Shown: piece by piece, positions 16,106 through 27,355 of the stretch
Numbering within the stretch: the stretch's first letter is position 1
Layout: each line of letters starts with the position of its first letter
Notes under the pieces: generated by a model
What the model was told of the DNA's origin: nothing
What the model saw: only the letters and a program-made list of their open reading frames with translations
Databases searched by the model: none
Position numbers and translations under genes: made by a program
Assembly: GCA_021813325.1 (NCBI GenBank)
Contig: JAKALA010000033.1
Span: forward strand, 1 to 42,261
DNA length: 42,261 bases
Source of the DNA: a bacterium
GTDB taxonomy: Bacteria; Verrucomicrobiota; Verrucomicrobiia; Limisphaerales; UBA11358
Direction of reading: 5' to 3'

Positions 16106-17400
16106 TTGGATTCGGTTTGGGGTTGGAAAAGCTGGCCGAGCGGAACGCCAATGGCGGATTCCAGTTCCGCCTGCGCTTCAAAAGTTTTTTGCAGGGTGTC
16201 AAAGTAATCAGCCTGGGTGTCAAACCAGGTGCGCTGGGATTCGAGATAGAGCAGCAAGGGCGTGCGGCCTTCCGAATAACTTTGCGCGGCGGCCTCAAGC
16301 GATGCCTTGAGCTTGTTGCGCAATTCGGGTGTGTAGAACGCAAGCGATTCCTCAGCCGACGTGAAATTCTGCGAGGCGGTCGTCACGTCGCGCAGGATTT
16401 CGCGGCGCAGCTTTTCCAATTCGGCCAGGGCTTTTGCCTGATCGGCGGTGGCGCTGGCAATCTCGCCCTTTTTGTTGTCCCACAACGGCAGCGGCAGCGT
16501 GATGCCAAACCCGAAAATCTGTTCGTCGCGGGTGTATTCCAAGTTCGGCCCCGCCTTGAAATCCGGCAGGCGCGATTTGCGGACCGATTGCAGACTTAAC
16601 CCGGTGCGCTCCGCTTCCGCTTCTTGAACTTTGATTGCCGGATTTTGAATCAATGCCCGTTCCAGCAGCAGGGATTGGCTGGGCAATGCCACATTGTCGC
16701 CAAGCCTTCCGGCGATGATCAGCGGCGCATTCGGTTTCTGCCCCATCAAGGCATTTAATGCCACGCTCGCCGCGTCCTTTTGCGCCTGCGCTTCGCGCAA
16801 GGATTTTTGCGCGGTCACAACTTCAACCTCCGCCTTGGTCGCCTCGAATTCCGGAGCGTAGCCGCCTTCAACTCTTTTCTTCGCCGCGTCCACGAATGAC
16901 CGGACGAGATTCAACCGTTGTTCGCGCAGCCCCACGACTTCGCGCGTGGCGAGCAAGGTGAAGTAGGCGCGACGCACCTGGATGGCAAGCTGGGAGCGAA
17001 ATCCGTCCAGCGCCAGTTCACGCACGGCGACATTCTTTTCGGCGACGGCACGGCGCAACGCGCGTTTGCCCGGCCACTCAAAGGTTTGATCCAGTCCAAA
17101 ATTACCGTGGAATTGCGTATCCGAAGCATCCCGGAATGTTTTGAAACCCGGCGCGACCGAGAGATCGGGATTCTGCCACGTCTTCGCGGTCGTCACCCCG
17201 CCACGCGCCGCCGCAATGTCCGCCGCCAGCACGCGGAGGTCGGGATTGTCTTCGAGCGCGAGGCGAATCGCTGCGTCCAGCGTCAGCGCACCCGTGTCGG
17301 GAATGGCATTTGTGTCCTGGCTTTTCGCCGGAAACGCATTTGCGCTTCCGAGCGCCACCGCCAGGAGGAGTGGCAAACTGCAAAAATACAATCGGTTCAT
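16102..17400 (-). CDS. czcC: CzcC-type outer-membrane efflux channel (TolC superfamily)
   Basis: 432 residues from the ATG at 17400; a TTG two codons upstream is unlikely. The signal peptide covers about residues 1-23. Two repeated helical/OEP units follow (LDAAIRLALEDNPDL at the start of the first; LLLERALIQNPAIKVQEAE at the second), with FEWPGKR and LPLPLWDNKKGEIA at the usual strand positions. Trimers span the outer membrane and the periplasm and receive metal from CzcBA. There is no lipobox Cys, unlike CusC further along. It is the first of the czcCBA trio, 92 bases after a small Cys-rich secreted protein gene. Confidence 0.9.
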   Translation of the reverse strand: MNRLYFCSLPLLLAVALGSANAFPAKSQDTNAIPDTGALTLDAAIRLALEDNPDLRVLAADIAAARGGVTTAKTWQNPDLSVAPGFKTFRDASDTQFHGNFGLDQTFEWPGKRALRRAVAEKNVAVRELALDGFRSQLAIQVRRAYFTLLATREVVGLREQRLNLVRSFVDAAKKRVEGGYAPEFEATKAEVEVVTAQKSLREAQAQKDAASVALNALMGQKPNAPLIIAGRLGDNVALPSQSLLLERALIQNPAIKVQEAEAERTGLSLQSVRKSRLPDFKAGPNLEYTRDEQIFGFGITLPLPLWDNKKGEIASATADQAKALAELEKLRREILRDVTTASQNFTSAEESLAFYTPELRNKLKASLEAAAQSYSEGRTPLLLYLESQRTWFDTQADYFDTLQKTFEAQAELESAIGVPLGQLFQPQTESK

Positions 17401-17492
17401 AATCAATCAAACGGACAGGCTAAAATTGGGAAAACAAAAACAGCACGGCGCGAAATCACACCGCGACTAGAGGGAGTCCCGGACGGGACTGA

Positions 17493-17879
17493 TTACGAAA
17501 CGAGGGAAGGAGCGCGGGCAGGAAGCGCCGCGCGGGAAGCAAAATGCCAGGTCTTGAGCAACGGCGGCGGTGCCGCCGTGAGAATTCCCAGGCTGACTTC
17601 GGCAGGCAGACTGTGGGCCGCATTCAATAACGGCTCGAAGTGGATTGATAGTGAATCCAGCACTGGAATCACCACGCGTAGTTGAGTGGTCTGGTATTGA
17701 GACTTTTCCACCGAACAACAGCCATTGTCCGTGCATGGGCTGTGCGAAGATTGGTTGTCTGACGAGCAACGAAGGAAGGCCAGGCTGGGAACAGTTTCAA
17801 GCTGGCAATGTGCGGACGCCGGCAGCCAGAGAAAAGCTGCCAGAGCAAAAATGATGTTCCTGAAATACCGCACAACCAT
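17493..17879 (-). CDS. small Cys-rich secreted leader protein before czcCBA
   Basis: 128 residues. A signal peptide (about 1-24, ending PASAHC) is followed by a Cys/Ser-rich patch SPCTDNGCCSVEK (about 47-59), a hydrophobic beta-like middle and a C-terminal WHFASRAALPARAPSLVS. It is probably periplasmic and may bind metal through the CCxV patch. I know no function. The same position (first small secreted gene before efflux genes) is filled by different proteins at 27356-27784 and 35540-35884. It lies 27 bases after the FTR1 gene and 92 before czcC, so is likely co-transcribed with both. Confidence 0.6.
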   Translation of the reverse strand: MVVRYFRNIIFALAAFLWLPASAHCQLETVPSLAFLRCSSDNQSSHSPCTDNGCCSVEKSQYQTTQLRVVIPVLDSLSIHFEPLLNAAHSLPAEVSLGILTAAPPPLLKTWHFASRAALPARAPSLVS

Positions 17880-17906
17880 TATTGATGGGTTAAACGCAAA
17901 AAATGT

Positions 17907-19022
17907 TCAATCTAATTTTGCGGGTGACCTTCCAGGCTTGACCAGCTTCATGCCGCATTGCGGACACTGGTTTGTTTTGGGCGATCCCGCGTTCGTTGCC
18001 GCCATTGGGCAATCCGCAGCGTGACCTAAAATAACTTCTGTCACATCCTGACACGGCGGAGCCGTCTTGCCCCGTGCAAGAAAGTATGAGCCGACGACGA
18101 TTATGGCCGCGAGCGCTTGAGCGGTCAGCGTCTCCACCGTGGGGAAAATTGAGAACCATAATCCCATCCACGGCGGAATCAAGTTCGTCAGCGCGTGGAT
18201 TGATGTCGTGGGAATCCAATGCGCCAGTTGCATTTCCTGCGCCTGTTCGCCGACCATGACGAGCAGCACCACGCCGAGCATGATGCCAGTGAACACCAGC
18301 ATTTTCCGGTAAGGCAGTTTGCGATGCGCCACAAACGTCAACACGGCCACAATGCCGGTGAAGAAAAGTCCGAGCAATGCGCCGAGCAAGACGGCCATAC
18401 CGCCCATTCGCAAATAATAACTTTGGAGAAAAAGCACGACCTCGAAGCCTTCCCGATAGAGCGAAGTAAAACCGAGCAGCCCCAATCCCCACAGGAGGCT
18501 TGCCTTTGAAATTTCCGGGTCGGATGCACTTTCGATCAAATTCTTCTTGCGGCGATTGTGCATCGTCATCCAGCCGCCCCAATAAATCTTGTGGAAGAAC
18601 CAGTTCATAATCACAAGCAGAACGACGACGGCGAGCAATCCTGTCGCCGCTTGCAAATTGAGCGCGGAAACACTTCCGGTCAGATTGCTCACGATGCCAA
18701 CGGCGATGAACCAGGTGATGATTGTGGCAATGAATCCGATGCCCGCGCCCGCCATCACTGGCCGCCGATGCGCCTGCTTGTTGCCGGTCATGCTTGCGGT
18801 GATGGCCGAAAGCACGAGAATACATTCCAAACCTTCGCGGAACACAAGCACGGCGATGTTGAGCAGCGCGGCGGTCGGGCTGGTGTTCGGCGCGGTGGGA
18901 TCGGGATTGCCTCCCGACGTGATGCCCTGCCAAACCAATACCCCGGCCACAATGAGCGCCGCCAGCAGGAGCAAAATGCGAAACGTAAGCCGTCCGTGAC
19001 GGGTCGCAGGCTTGTCATTCAT
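17907..19022 (-). CDS. FTR1/PbrT-type metal permease with C-terminal metal knuckle
   Basis: 371 residues from the ATG at 19022; a GTG at 19073 would add 17. Seven or so membrane helices contain two copies of the iron-lead transporter motif, REGLE (about 62-66) and REGFE (about 190-194), which bind the ion in FTR1, EfeU and PbrT. The cytosolic or periplasmic C-terminal tail has AADCPMAA and a final CPQCGMKLVKPG resembling the second half of a heavy-metal-binding knuckle, unusual for FTR1. Standing first in a czcCBA-cadA operon, it may import Pb(II) or Fe rather than serve general iron uptake. Confidence 0.75.
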   Translation of the reverse strand: MNDKPATRHGRLTFRILLLLAALIVAGVLVWQGITSGGNPDPTAPNTSPTAALLNIAVLVFREGLECILVLSAITASMTGNKQAHRRPVMAGAGIGFIATIITWFIAVGIVSNLTGSVSALNLQAATGLLAVVVLLVIMNWFFHKIYWGGWMTMHNRRKKNLIESASDPEISKASLLWGLGLLGFTSLYREGFEVVLFLQSYYLRMGGMAVLLGALLGLFFTGIVAVLTFVAHRKLPYRKMLVFTGIMLGVVLLVMVGEQAQEMQLAHWIPTTSIHALTNLIPPWMGLWFSIFPTVETLTAQALAAIIVVGSYFLARGKTAPPCQDVTEVILGHAADCPMAATNAGSPKTNQCPQCGMKLVKPGRSPAKLD

Positions 19023-19164
19023 GCCGGATTGTTCAGACACGATTGATCGGTGTGTTGCTGTTTGTTGGTTCACGACAAGACGGGATGCTAACGGAAATGA
19101 AAAGCGCCGGCTTGTGATTGCTTGCGGAAAATTGACGGTGAATTGCCATCTTGCAAAAGCACGT

Positions 19165-19583
19165 TCATTTAAGTGCCAAAATCACTGCGCCAGTGGCAAT
19201 TAACAGGCCGCCAACCCAGTGATGCCAGGTTAGTTGTTCGTGTAAAAAATGGCAGCAAAGAGAATCACGAATACGACGCTCAATTTGTCCACCGGCGCAA
19301 CCCGTGAGGCTTGGCCAAGTTGCAGCGCACGGAAGTAGCAAAGCCACGACAATCCGGTCGCCAGGCCGGACAGAATCAGAAAAGTCCAGGTGCGCCTTGA
19401 TAAGGTATGGAGCGACGCCGTGCTGGTCGTCGCCAATGCGATGCCCCAGGTAAAAACAAGCACCACCGTCGTGCGAATGGCGGTGGCCAGGTTTGGATTC
19501 ACATCGGCCACGCCAACCTTCGCCAAAATCGCCGTTGCCCCGGCAAAAAAAGCGGACAATAAAGCCCAAACAAACCAATTCAT
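19165..19583 (-). pseudogene. EamA-family transporter, frameshifted
   Basis: From the ATG at 19583 the protein reads as a short EamA/DMT transporter of four membrane helices, but the frame stops after 117 residues at IFYTNN. The expected last helix (LHEQLTWHHWVGGLLIATGAV) continues in another frame to 19165. The break falls in a run of six A on the plus strand (19244-19249); one more base would restore about 139 residues, the normal size of short EamA proteins. It may be a real inactivating deletion or a homopolymer sequencing error. The substrate is unknown; it sits between the divalent-metal and copper modules. Confidence 0.7.
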
Positions 19584-19595
19584 AGATTTAATAAT

Positions 19596-20102
19596 TTATT
19601 TTTTGATTGGCTGAGATTGATCATTTTCCAGCCGTTTTGCTTTTATATATTGGTAATCACGCCAGATGAGAACTATCACGATCAGATCAAGAACGCTTAC
19701 AAAGCCCAGCCCCATCGAATGATTGTGGCTGAACCGATACACCTGATAGCACAAAAAGAGACCGAGGACGCCCAATGCCAAGGGATAAGCCCACAATTTT
19801 CCGCGCAACAAACCGGCGGCCAGTCCTATTTTAGTAATTCCATATACCAAGAGGTAGGCGGAAACGAAATGCTTGGTGCTGAAAGAAAGTTGATGGAAAA
19901 AATCAACCAGATGATTGCCAATAAAATCAGTCGGGTCTTCCTGCAATTCTCCCTGAGTCAACCAGTCAATCAGGTGACGCAGCGATGCCGGGCTAGTGAA
20001 CAAAAGCGCAAAACCCGCAATAGCCTCCAACGCGCCATCAATTCCCTTGCTCCAAACTCCAATTTTGAAAAGGAGGTGAAGTTGTTGGTGGGTCAGTTTC
20101 AT
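19596..20102 (-). CDS. DUF2127 membrane protein
   Basis: 168 residues from the ATG at 20102, which has GAAAGA before it; an ATG at 20132 would add ten. Four hydrophobic helices are visible, with the N-terminal LLFKIGVWSKGIDGALE typical of DUF2127 proteins. The function of this family is unknown. It follows the Cu(I) ATPase gene on the same strand after 67 bases, so may share its transcript. A paired charged/aromatic loop (HLVDFFHQLSFSTKHF) lies between helices 1 and 2. Confidence 0.65.
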   Translation of the reverse strand: MKLTHQQLHLLFKIGVWSKGIDGALEAIAGFALLFTSPASLRHLIDWLTQGELQEDPTDFIGNHLVDFFHQLSFSTKHFVSAYLLVYGITKIGLAAGLLRGKLWAYPLALGVLGLFLCYQVYRFSHNHSMGLGFVSVLDLIVIVLIWRDYQYIKAKRLENDQSQPIKK

Positions 20103-20169
20103 TTCTTTCGATAATAACACCGGCGCGGCCATTATTTGGCCGCTAATCTCTGGCCGTCAAATTCTTGGC

Positions 20170-22722
<2,553 letters not shown>

Positions 22723-22725
22723 AAA

Positions 22726-23271
22726 CTAATTCCTTTCCTTGGAGGTTTCGTCGCAGTGACAATCGAGGCAGCCATGCTTGGCGCATAGGCGGCAGGTCTG
22801 TTCCAGTTGCTGGCGCAACTGCTGTCGGGCACGATGCAGTCGGACGGTCAGATTATTCCTAGTGATGCCGAGGCTTGTGGCGACCGGTTCAGCATCCTCG
22901 CCGTTCAGGTCCACGCGGCGCAAGAGCGCGGCGTATTCGGGCTTCATGGCCGGGATCAGCCGGTCCATGCAGGCGCACAGGACACGTTCTTCTTCCTGCG
23001 TTGGTTGACCTTCCAGTTCCTGACGCAACCGCTCGAACGCCCGCCGGTGAGCGTCATTGCGGCGGTAGAGGTCAACAATCGTCCGCCGCAGGATGCGATA
23101 GAACCACGCCTTTACATTCTCCTCGTTGCGGATTTGACCGGAACTGCGGAGCGCCTTGAGCAGACTTTCCTGCACTGCGTCCGCCGCGAGTTCAGGGTCG
23201 TTCAACCGGCCACGGGCGAACGCCAGAAACTCGTTCAAGCTGCCCAACAATTGTTCTGAAATGTCTTTCAT
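22726..23271 (-). CDS. ECF sigma factor with Cys-rich C-terminal tail (CorE-like)
   Basis: 181 residues from the ATG at 23271 (GTG at 23274 is in frame). Region 2 carries DAVQESLLKAL; region 4 has the HTH VATSLGITRNNLTVRLHRAR. After region 4 comes CRLCAKHGCLDCHC (Cys160, 163, 168, 171, 173), and a CAC (99, 101) lies in the linker. Myxococcus CorE is an ECF sigma factor whose Cys-rich tail senses copper directly; this protein has the same plan, so direct metal control without an anti-sigma factor is plausible. It ends three bases before the Cu(I) ATPase gene. No anti-sigma gene is adjacent. Confidence 0.8.
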   Translation of the reverse strand: MKDISEQLLGSLNEFLAFARGRLNDPELAADAVQESLLKALRSSGQIRNEENVKAWFYRILRRTIVDLYRRNDAHRRAFERLRQELEGQPTQEEERVLCACMDRLIPAMKPEYAALLRRVDLNGEDAEPVATSLGITRNNLTVRLHRARQQLRQQLEQTCRLCAKHGCLDCHCDETSKERN

Positions 23272-23412
23272 CACCCAGGCTGACGCACGAGCTGCGGGAT
23301 TATTACAGTCAGGCGCGGCGGTTCAGAAATGTGGTTGCGCATGGTTTAGGTCCCCGTCCGCCAGCGGCTTTCAGTGAGTGAAGCTGGCAGACGGGCATGA
23401 GGTGAATTGTGG

Positions 23413-23787
23413 TTACTTGGCCTCCTTTTTTGTCTCCTTTTGTTTTTTGACTTCCTCCGCCAGTTTCTTGAGGTATTTCTCCGGGTCTTTTTTGAACTTC
23501 TTCACGCAGTCCTTGCAGCAGAATTTCATCTCCTGCCCCTGGTAGATAAGCGTGACGGGCTTGCCCATCTCGCCAAGTTCCTCGCCGGAGACGACGCAGG
23601 TTTTGAGCGGATACGGTTTTGCCTTGGCGTCGGCCTTCCCAGCCGGGGCATTGGTTTGTCCAGCTTGGTCGCCCATGTTCATGCCGGGCATTTTGCCCAT
23701 GTCGTGGTCTTCGGCTCGGACGCTCAATGCCCCGACCGTCAACCCGGCCAGCACGACCACTGTGATTATGTGTCTTTTTAGTTTCAT
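23413..23787 (-). CDS. secreted YHS/TRASH metal-binding protein
   Basis: 124 residues. A signal peptide (about 1-25) is followed by a Met/His/Asp-rich segment DHDMGKMPGMNMG (28-40), which could bind Cu(I). A YHS/TRASH-like domain follows (about 61-108) with KTCVVSG and FCCKDCVKKF, whose Cys pairs resemble those of the YHS domain at the N-terminus of the Cu(I) ATPase. The tail is Lys-rich and helical. Probably a periplasmic metal carrier or sensor. It lies between the DUF2231 gene and the sigma-factor gene. Confidence 0.75.
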   Translation of the reverse strand: MKLKRHIITVVVLAGLTVGALSVRAEDHDMGKMPGMNMGDQAGQTNAPAGKADAKAKPYPLKTCVVSGEELGEMGKPVTLIYQGQEMKFCCKDCVKKFKKDPEKYLKKLAEEVKKQKETKKEAK

Positions 23788-23853
23788 GTTATTTGTCTTT
23801 TGTTGGTTGGTTTATCGCCGTCAGCGTGACGGCAAACTGTTTGTGGTTTCAAA

Positions 23854-24312
23854 TCACATACCGCTGAACACCTGTTCGCCGCCAAGATGCCCTTGATAGG
23901 CCAGCGCAGCGACAAAGATTGCGGCCACGATAAAATATGCCGTCGTCGGCCACTGGTTTTTGCGGTGCAGGTTGAACCGCCACGCGAACAGCCCGAATAA
24001 AAGCACGGCCAGCCCGGTTCCCAGCCATTTGTGGATGGTCATGCCGGTTACGCCATTGTCATCACCCATCCAGAACAGCCAGCCGGTGATGGCGGTGAAG
24101 GGCGTGACCACCGTGGCGTAGAACAAAGTCCACCAGCCGGTGTTGCGGAGGGATTCAATCTTACAAAGCCGGCCAATGAAATCACTGGCCACCGACACCG
24201 GCACGAGCGCCGCCGTAAAGTTGACCAGAATCGGATGCAGTTTCGTCACCGTGACAAATTGCTGGAGCGCGGAAATAATTCCGGCGGCCAAAATCGGTTC
24301 AATCGTTGTCAT
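23854..24312 (-). CDS. DUF2231 membrane protein
   Basis: 152 residues, four hydrophobic helices. KLHPILVNFTAAL in the first helix matches the HPxxVxFxxAL motif of DUF2231, an integral membrane family whose members are often found near copper and heme proteins; its function is not known. The ATG has a good ribosome-binding site (AAAGGATC). It follows copB after 155 bases and precedes the YHS protein gene by 66, so probably belongs to the same transcript. Confidence 0.7.
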   Translation of the reverse strand: MTTIEPILAAGIISALQQFVTVTKLHPILVNFTAALVPVSVASDFIGRLCKIESLRNTGWWTLFYATVVTPFTAITGWLFWMGDDNGVTGMTIHKWLGTGLAVLLFGLFAWRFNLHRKNQWPTTAYFIVAAIFVAALAYQGHLGGEQVFSGM

Positions 24313-24467
24313 ATAGATCCTTTCAGTTTGCTTGTTGTTTGTTGTTGCATCAGGGCAGACAGATGTGTTTGCCCAAAATTATTTTCCCCGTCCCCGTTTC
24401 AATTTTCAGGTTGTTCTTTCCAGTTTTACGAGCCAGGTGCTTCTGCCCGTGGCGGCTTCGGTTTGGC

Positions 24468-25208
24468 CTAAAACCAGACGCGCAAGCCGACAATGAACCG
24501 GAACCCGCCGATGGATTCGCCTTCTGCGCGGGCAAAATCAGCGGTCTGGCCAAATTTTTCCTGATAGACGACGCCGATGTAGGGGGCGATTTCCCGGCGG
24601 ACCTCATAGCGCAGTCTTAACCCGGTATCGAGGTCGCTCACCCCGCTGCCGATTCCACGGTCCCGTTCACTGGCGGTGTAAAAGTTAACTTCGGCCTGGG
24701 GTTGCAGGACCAGTCGCTGTGTTAAATAAAGGTCGTATTGACCTTCCAGTCGCGCGGAGTAATGACCGCCGTCGCTGATGAAAACGTAGGCACCCGTTTC
24801 AAAAAACAACGGGGCCAGTCCTTCCACGCCGATTGTGCCATAGATGCGCGACGGCGCGGGATTGAAGTCATAACGCACGCCGCTCTGGAGATTGAAGTAT
24901 CGCGAGATCGCCCTTGAATACAGGCCCTGGGCTTCGGCTTCGTCAAACGCACCGCTGCCAAGGTTCAGATTGCCTTCGGCCTTGAACCAGGCGCGATTCA
25001 GATTGCCGCCATACCAGCCTTCCCCATCCCATCGGTAGATGTTTTCACCATTGCCGGTGCGCAGCTCGTTCTGGTCGAGAATTCCGTAACCAAACAGGCG
25101 GTTGTTGTTCATCGGCTGCGGCCAGTCCGGTTCGGTGGGCTGCTGACCGGCGATGGCCGCTACGGGCAGCAGTATTCCCAGCATCAATTCCAAGGTAATT
25201 ATTTTCAT
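24468..25208 (-). CDS. copB: CopB/PcoB outer-membrane copper resistance protein
   Basis: 246 residues. A signal peptide (about 1-20) is followed directly by the CopB domain: GYGILDQNELRTG, IYRWDGEGWYGG, then alternating beta strands of an outer-membrane barrel ending in GLRVWF, with a C-terminal aromatic as for barrel insertion. The Met/His-rich N-terminal region present in many CopB proteins is absent. CopB works with the periplasmic oxidase CopA in copper resistance. Its start lies 15 bases after the copA oxidase stop. Confidence 0.88.
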   Translation of the reverse strand: MKIITLELMLGILLPVAAIAGQQPTEPDWPQPMNNNRLFGYGILDQNELRTGNGENIYRWDGEGWYGGNLNRAWFKAEGNLNLGSGAFDEAEAQGLYSRAISRYFNLQSGVRYDFNPAPSRIYGTIGVEGLAPLFFETGAYVFISDGGHYSARLEGQYDLYLTQRLVLQPQAEVNFYTASERDRGIGSGVSDLDTGLRLRYEVRREIAPYIGVVYQEKFGQTADFARAEGESIGGFRFIVGLRVWF

Positions 25209-25223
25209 ATATGGTTCCTCCGT

Positions 25224-27098
25224 TTAAGCCACCACCGCCGAGGTGAACATGCCCGCTTCCATGTGATACAGCAGATGACAATGATAAGCCCAGCGCCCGC
25301 GTTCGTTGGCGGTGACGTAGTAATGCACCTTCTCGCCCGGTTTGACGCTGACCGTGTGTTTCAACGGACGCAGGCGATCCGGGCGGCTGTCCAGTTCGGT
25401 GAACAGCCCGTGCAGGTGGATGGGATGTTCCATCATCGTGTCGTTGATCAGCGTCACCCAGATGCGCTGGCCATAAGGATACCGCACCGGCTGGCTTTGG
25501 TCGTAGGTCTGCCCGTTGAATCCGAAAATGTAGCGGTCCATGTTGCCGGTCAGATGCAGCAACACCCCGGCATCGGGATCGCTTTCGTTGAAAGGAATGT
25601 TCTGCGGCCCTTCCGCCAAACGAACCAAGTCCGCGTAGCACAGCACCCGGCGACCGTTGTCGTTCAGCCCGTCACCGGGACGGTCGAGCCGCTCGGTGGG
25701 ATGCTGGGCAAGGTTGACCACCGCGGGTCCGAGCCGCAGATGCACGTCTTGCGGTTGCGGATAGGCAATCTGGCCGCTGGCGTTGGCCGTTGCGGGCTGC
25801 GGAATCTTTGGCCGCATGTGTTTCATGTTGCCCATGCCACCCATGCCGCTCATCTCGGAGGGCGCACCGGACATCTTCATTCCCGGCATCCCGGCCATGT
25901 CCATGCCCTTCATGTCTTTCATTCCGCTCATGCTGGACATGGCCATGCCCATGTCGATCATTGTGCGGCTGTAGATCGGGTCCATTGGTGGCACCGGCGC
26001 GGTCAAGCCTTCCCGAACGGCCAGCGTGGCGCGCGTGTAACCGCTGCGATCCATCGCTTGGGCGAAAATTGTGCAGGCGTCATCCTTCGGCTCGACGATC
26101 ACGTCATACGTTTCCGCCACGCCAATGCGGAACTCATCCACCGACACGGGTTCGACGTTACTGCCGTCGGCGGCGACCACCGTCATTTTCAAACCCGGAA
26201 TCCGCACGTCGAAATACGTCATCGCCGAGCCGTTGATAAACCGCAGGCGCAGGCGCTCGCCGCGTTTGAACAAACCAGTCCAATTGGCGGCGGGCGGCTG
26301 GCCGTTAATCAGGTAGGTGTAGGTGCCGCCCGTTTGCCGGCCGCTCACGTCGCTGATGTCGCGCGGACTCATCCGCATCATGCCCCAGGCCCAGCGGTTT
26401 TTGAGCGTGGCCGCCAGCCCCTTGGCCGAAGTGTCGTGGAAGAAATCGCCAATCGTCCGCTTGTGATAGTTGTAATAACCGTCGGTGGCTTTCAGGTGGT
26501 AGTAAACCGCCTCCGGGTCCTCGTCGGTCCAGTCGTTCAACATCACCACATAATCGCGGTCGGCGTGAACCGGGTCGGGCTGGCGCGGCTCGATCACCAG
26601 CGGGCCAGCCAATCCCGTCTGCTCCTGGAACCGGGTATGGCTGTGATACCAAAAGGTGCCGCTCTGACGAACCGGGAACCGGTAAACAAACGTCTCGCCG
26701 GGGGCGATGCCGGGAAAAGTGATGCCGGGCACGCCGTCCATCTGGTTCGGCACCAGAATGCCGTGCCAGTGGATCGAGGTGGAAGTGTTGAGCCGGTTGG
26801 TGACGCGCATCGTGACCGTATCGCCCTCGCGCCAGCGCAGCAGCGGTCCTGGCAGCAATCCGTTGACCAGCGTGGCGATGGTTGGTGTGCCGGTAATGTT
26901 GACCGCCGTCGGTTCAATCGCCAGATCGAACTCGGTGCCGGACAGCTCCGGCACGCCGTAGCGACCGCGTCGCGCGGTGGTTTCCTCCGCCCCGGCCAGC
27001 CAGGGGGCGAACGCGGCGACGACCGCGCCGGCCGCCAGACCTTGAACAAAGCGGCGGCGGGTGAATTGGAGAAGTTGGGGGTTCATGGGCAGTTTCAT
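25224..27098 (-). CDS. copA: CopA/PcoA-type periplasmic multicopper oxidase
   Basis: 624 residues. A twin-arginine signal (RRRFVQG at about 14-20) sends the folded protein to the periplasm. Copper-ligand motifs are HWHG and HSH in the first cupredoxin domain and HPIHLHG with HCHLLYHMEAGM at the end, giving type 1, 2 and 3 centres. A Met-rich insert (about 374-427, MxxM repeats such as GMKDMKGMDMAGM) may store or bind Cu(I). The enzyme oxidises Cu(I) in the periplasm and works with CopB. This copA is unrelated to the P-type ATPase that shares the symbol. ATG at 27086 is an alternative start. Confidence 0.92.
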   Translation of the reverse strand: MKLPMNPQLLQFTRRRFVQGLAAGAVVAAFAPWLAGAEETTARRGRYGVPELSGTEFDLAIEPTAVNITGTPTIATLVNGLLPGPLLRWREGDTVTMRVTNRLNTSTSIHWHGILVPNQMDGVPGITFPGIAPGETFVYRFPVRQSGTFWYHSHTRFQEQTGLAGPLVIEPRQPDPVHADRDYVVMLNDWTDEDPEAVYYHLKATDGYYNYHKRTIGDFFHDTSAKGLAATLKNRWAWGMMRMSPRDISDVSGRQTGGTYTYLINGQPPAANWTGLFKRGERLRLRFINGSAMTYFDVRIPGLKMTVVAADGSNVEPVSVDEFRIGVAETYDVIVEPKDDACTIFAQAMDRSGYTRATLAVREGLTAPVPPMDPIYSRTMIDMGMAMSSMSGMKDMKGMDMAGMPGMKMSGAPSEMSGMGGMGNMKHMRPKIPQPATANASGQIAYPQPQDVHLRLGPAVVNLAQHPTERLDRPGDGLNDNGRRVLCYADLVRLAEGPQNIPFNESDPDAGVLLHLTGNMDRYIFGFNGQTYDQSQPVRYPYGQRIWVTLINDTMMEHPIHLHGLFTELDSRPDRLRPLKHTVSVKPGEKVHYYVTANERGRWAYHCHLLYHMEAGMFTSAVVA

Positions 27099-27355
27099 AA
27101 TTTTTTCAGGTCAAAGGTTTACAGAACCAAAAATTCATAGTCAGTCAGCGATGCTTTAATGGCGGGCAATGGCGGCATTTCATCCGCGCAACGCCAGCCG
27201 GCAATTGCCAACGGCAGCTCTGCGGTTAAAATTGGCGATGGATTCTTCATTTAGTTTAGTTTTGGGTTAATGGATAAAATTCCTCCGTGTCAGGCGAAGG
27301 CACGGAACGGGCTTGAAGGATGAATCGAAAAGCGCAGATGCGCCGCTGATTCAAT

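Noticed and set aside
19074-19164. Similarity of TTGCAAG-GGCAATT words upstream of the FTR1 gene and upstream of the copAB leader gene
   Set aside because: About 16 bases match with three differences and no symmetry; too weak to call a shared site.
25263-27140. 625-residue plus-strand frame
   Set aside because: An antisense shadow of the multicopper oxidase gene, caused by high GC at third positions; His-rich and without any domain.
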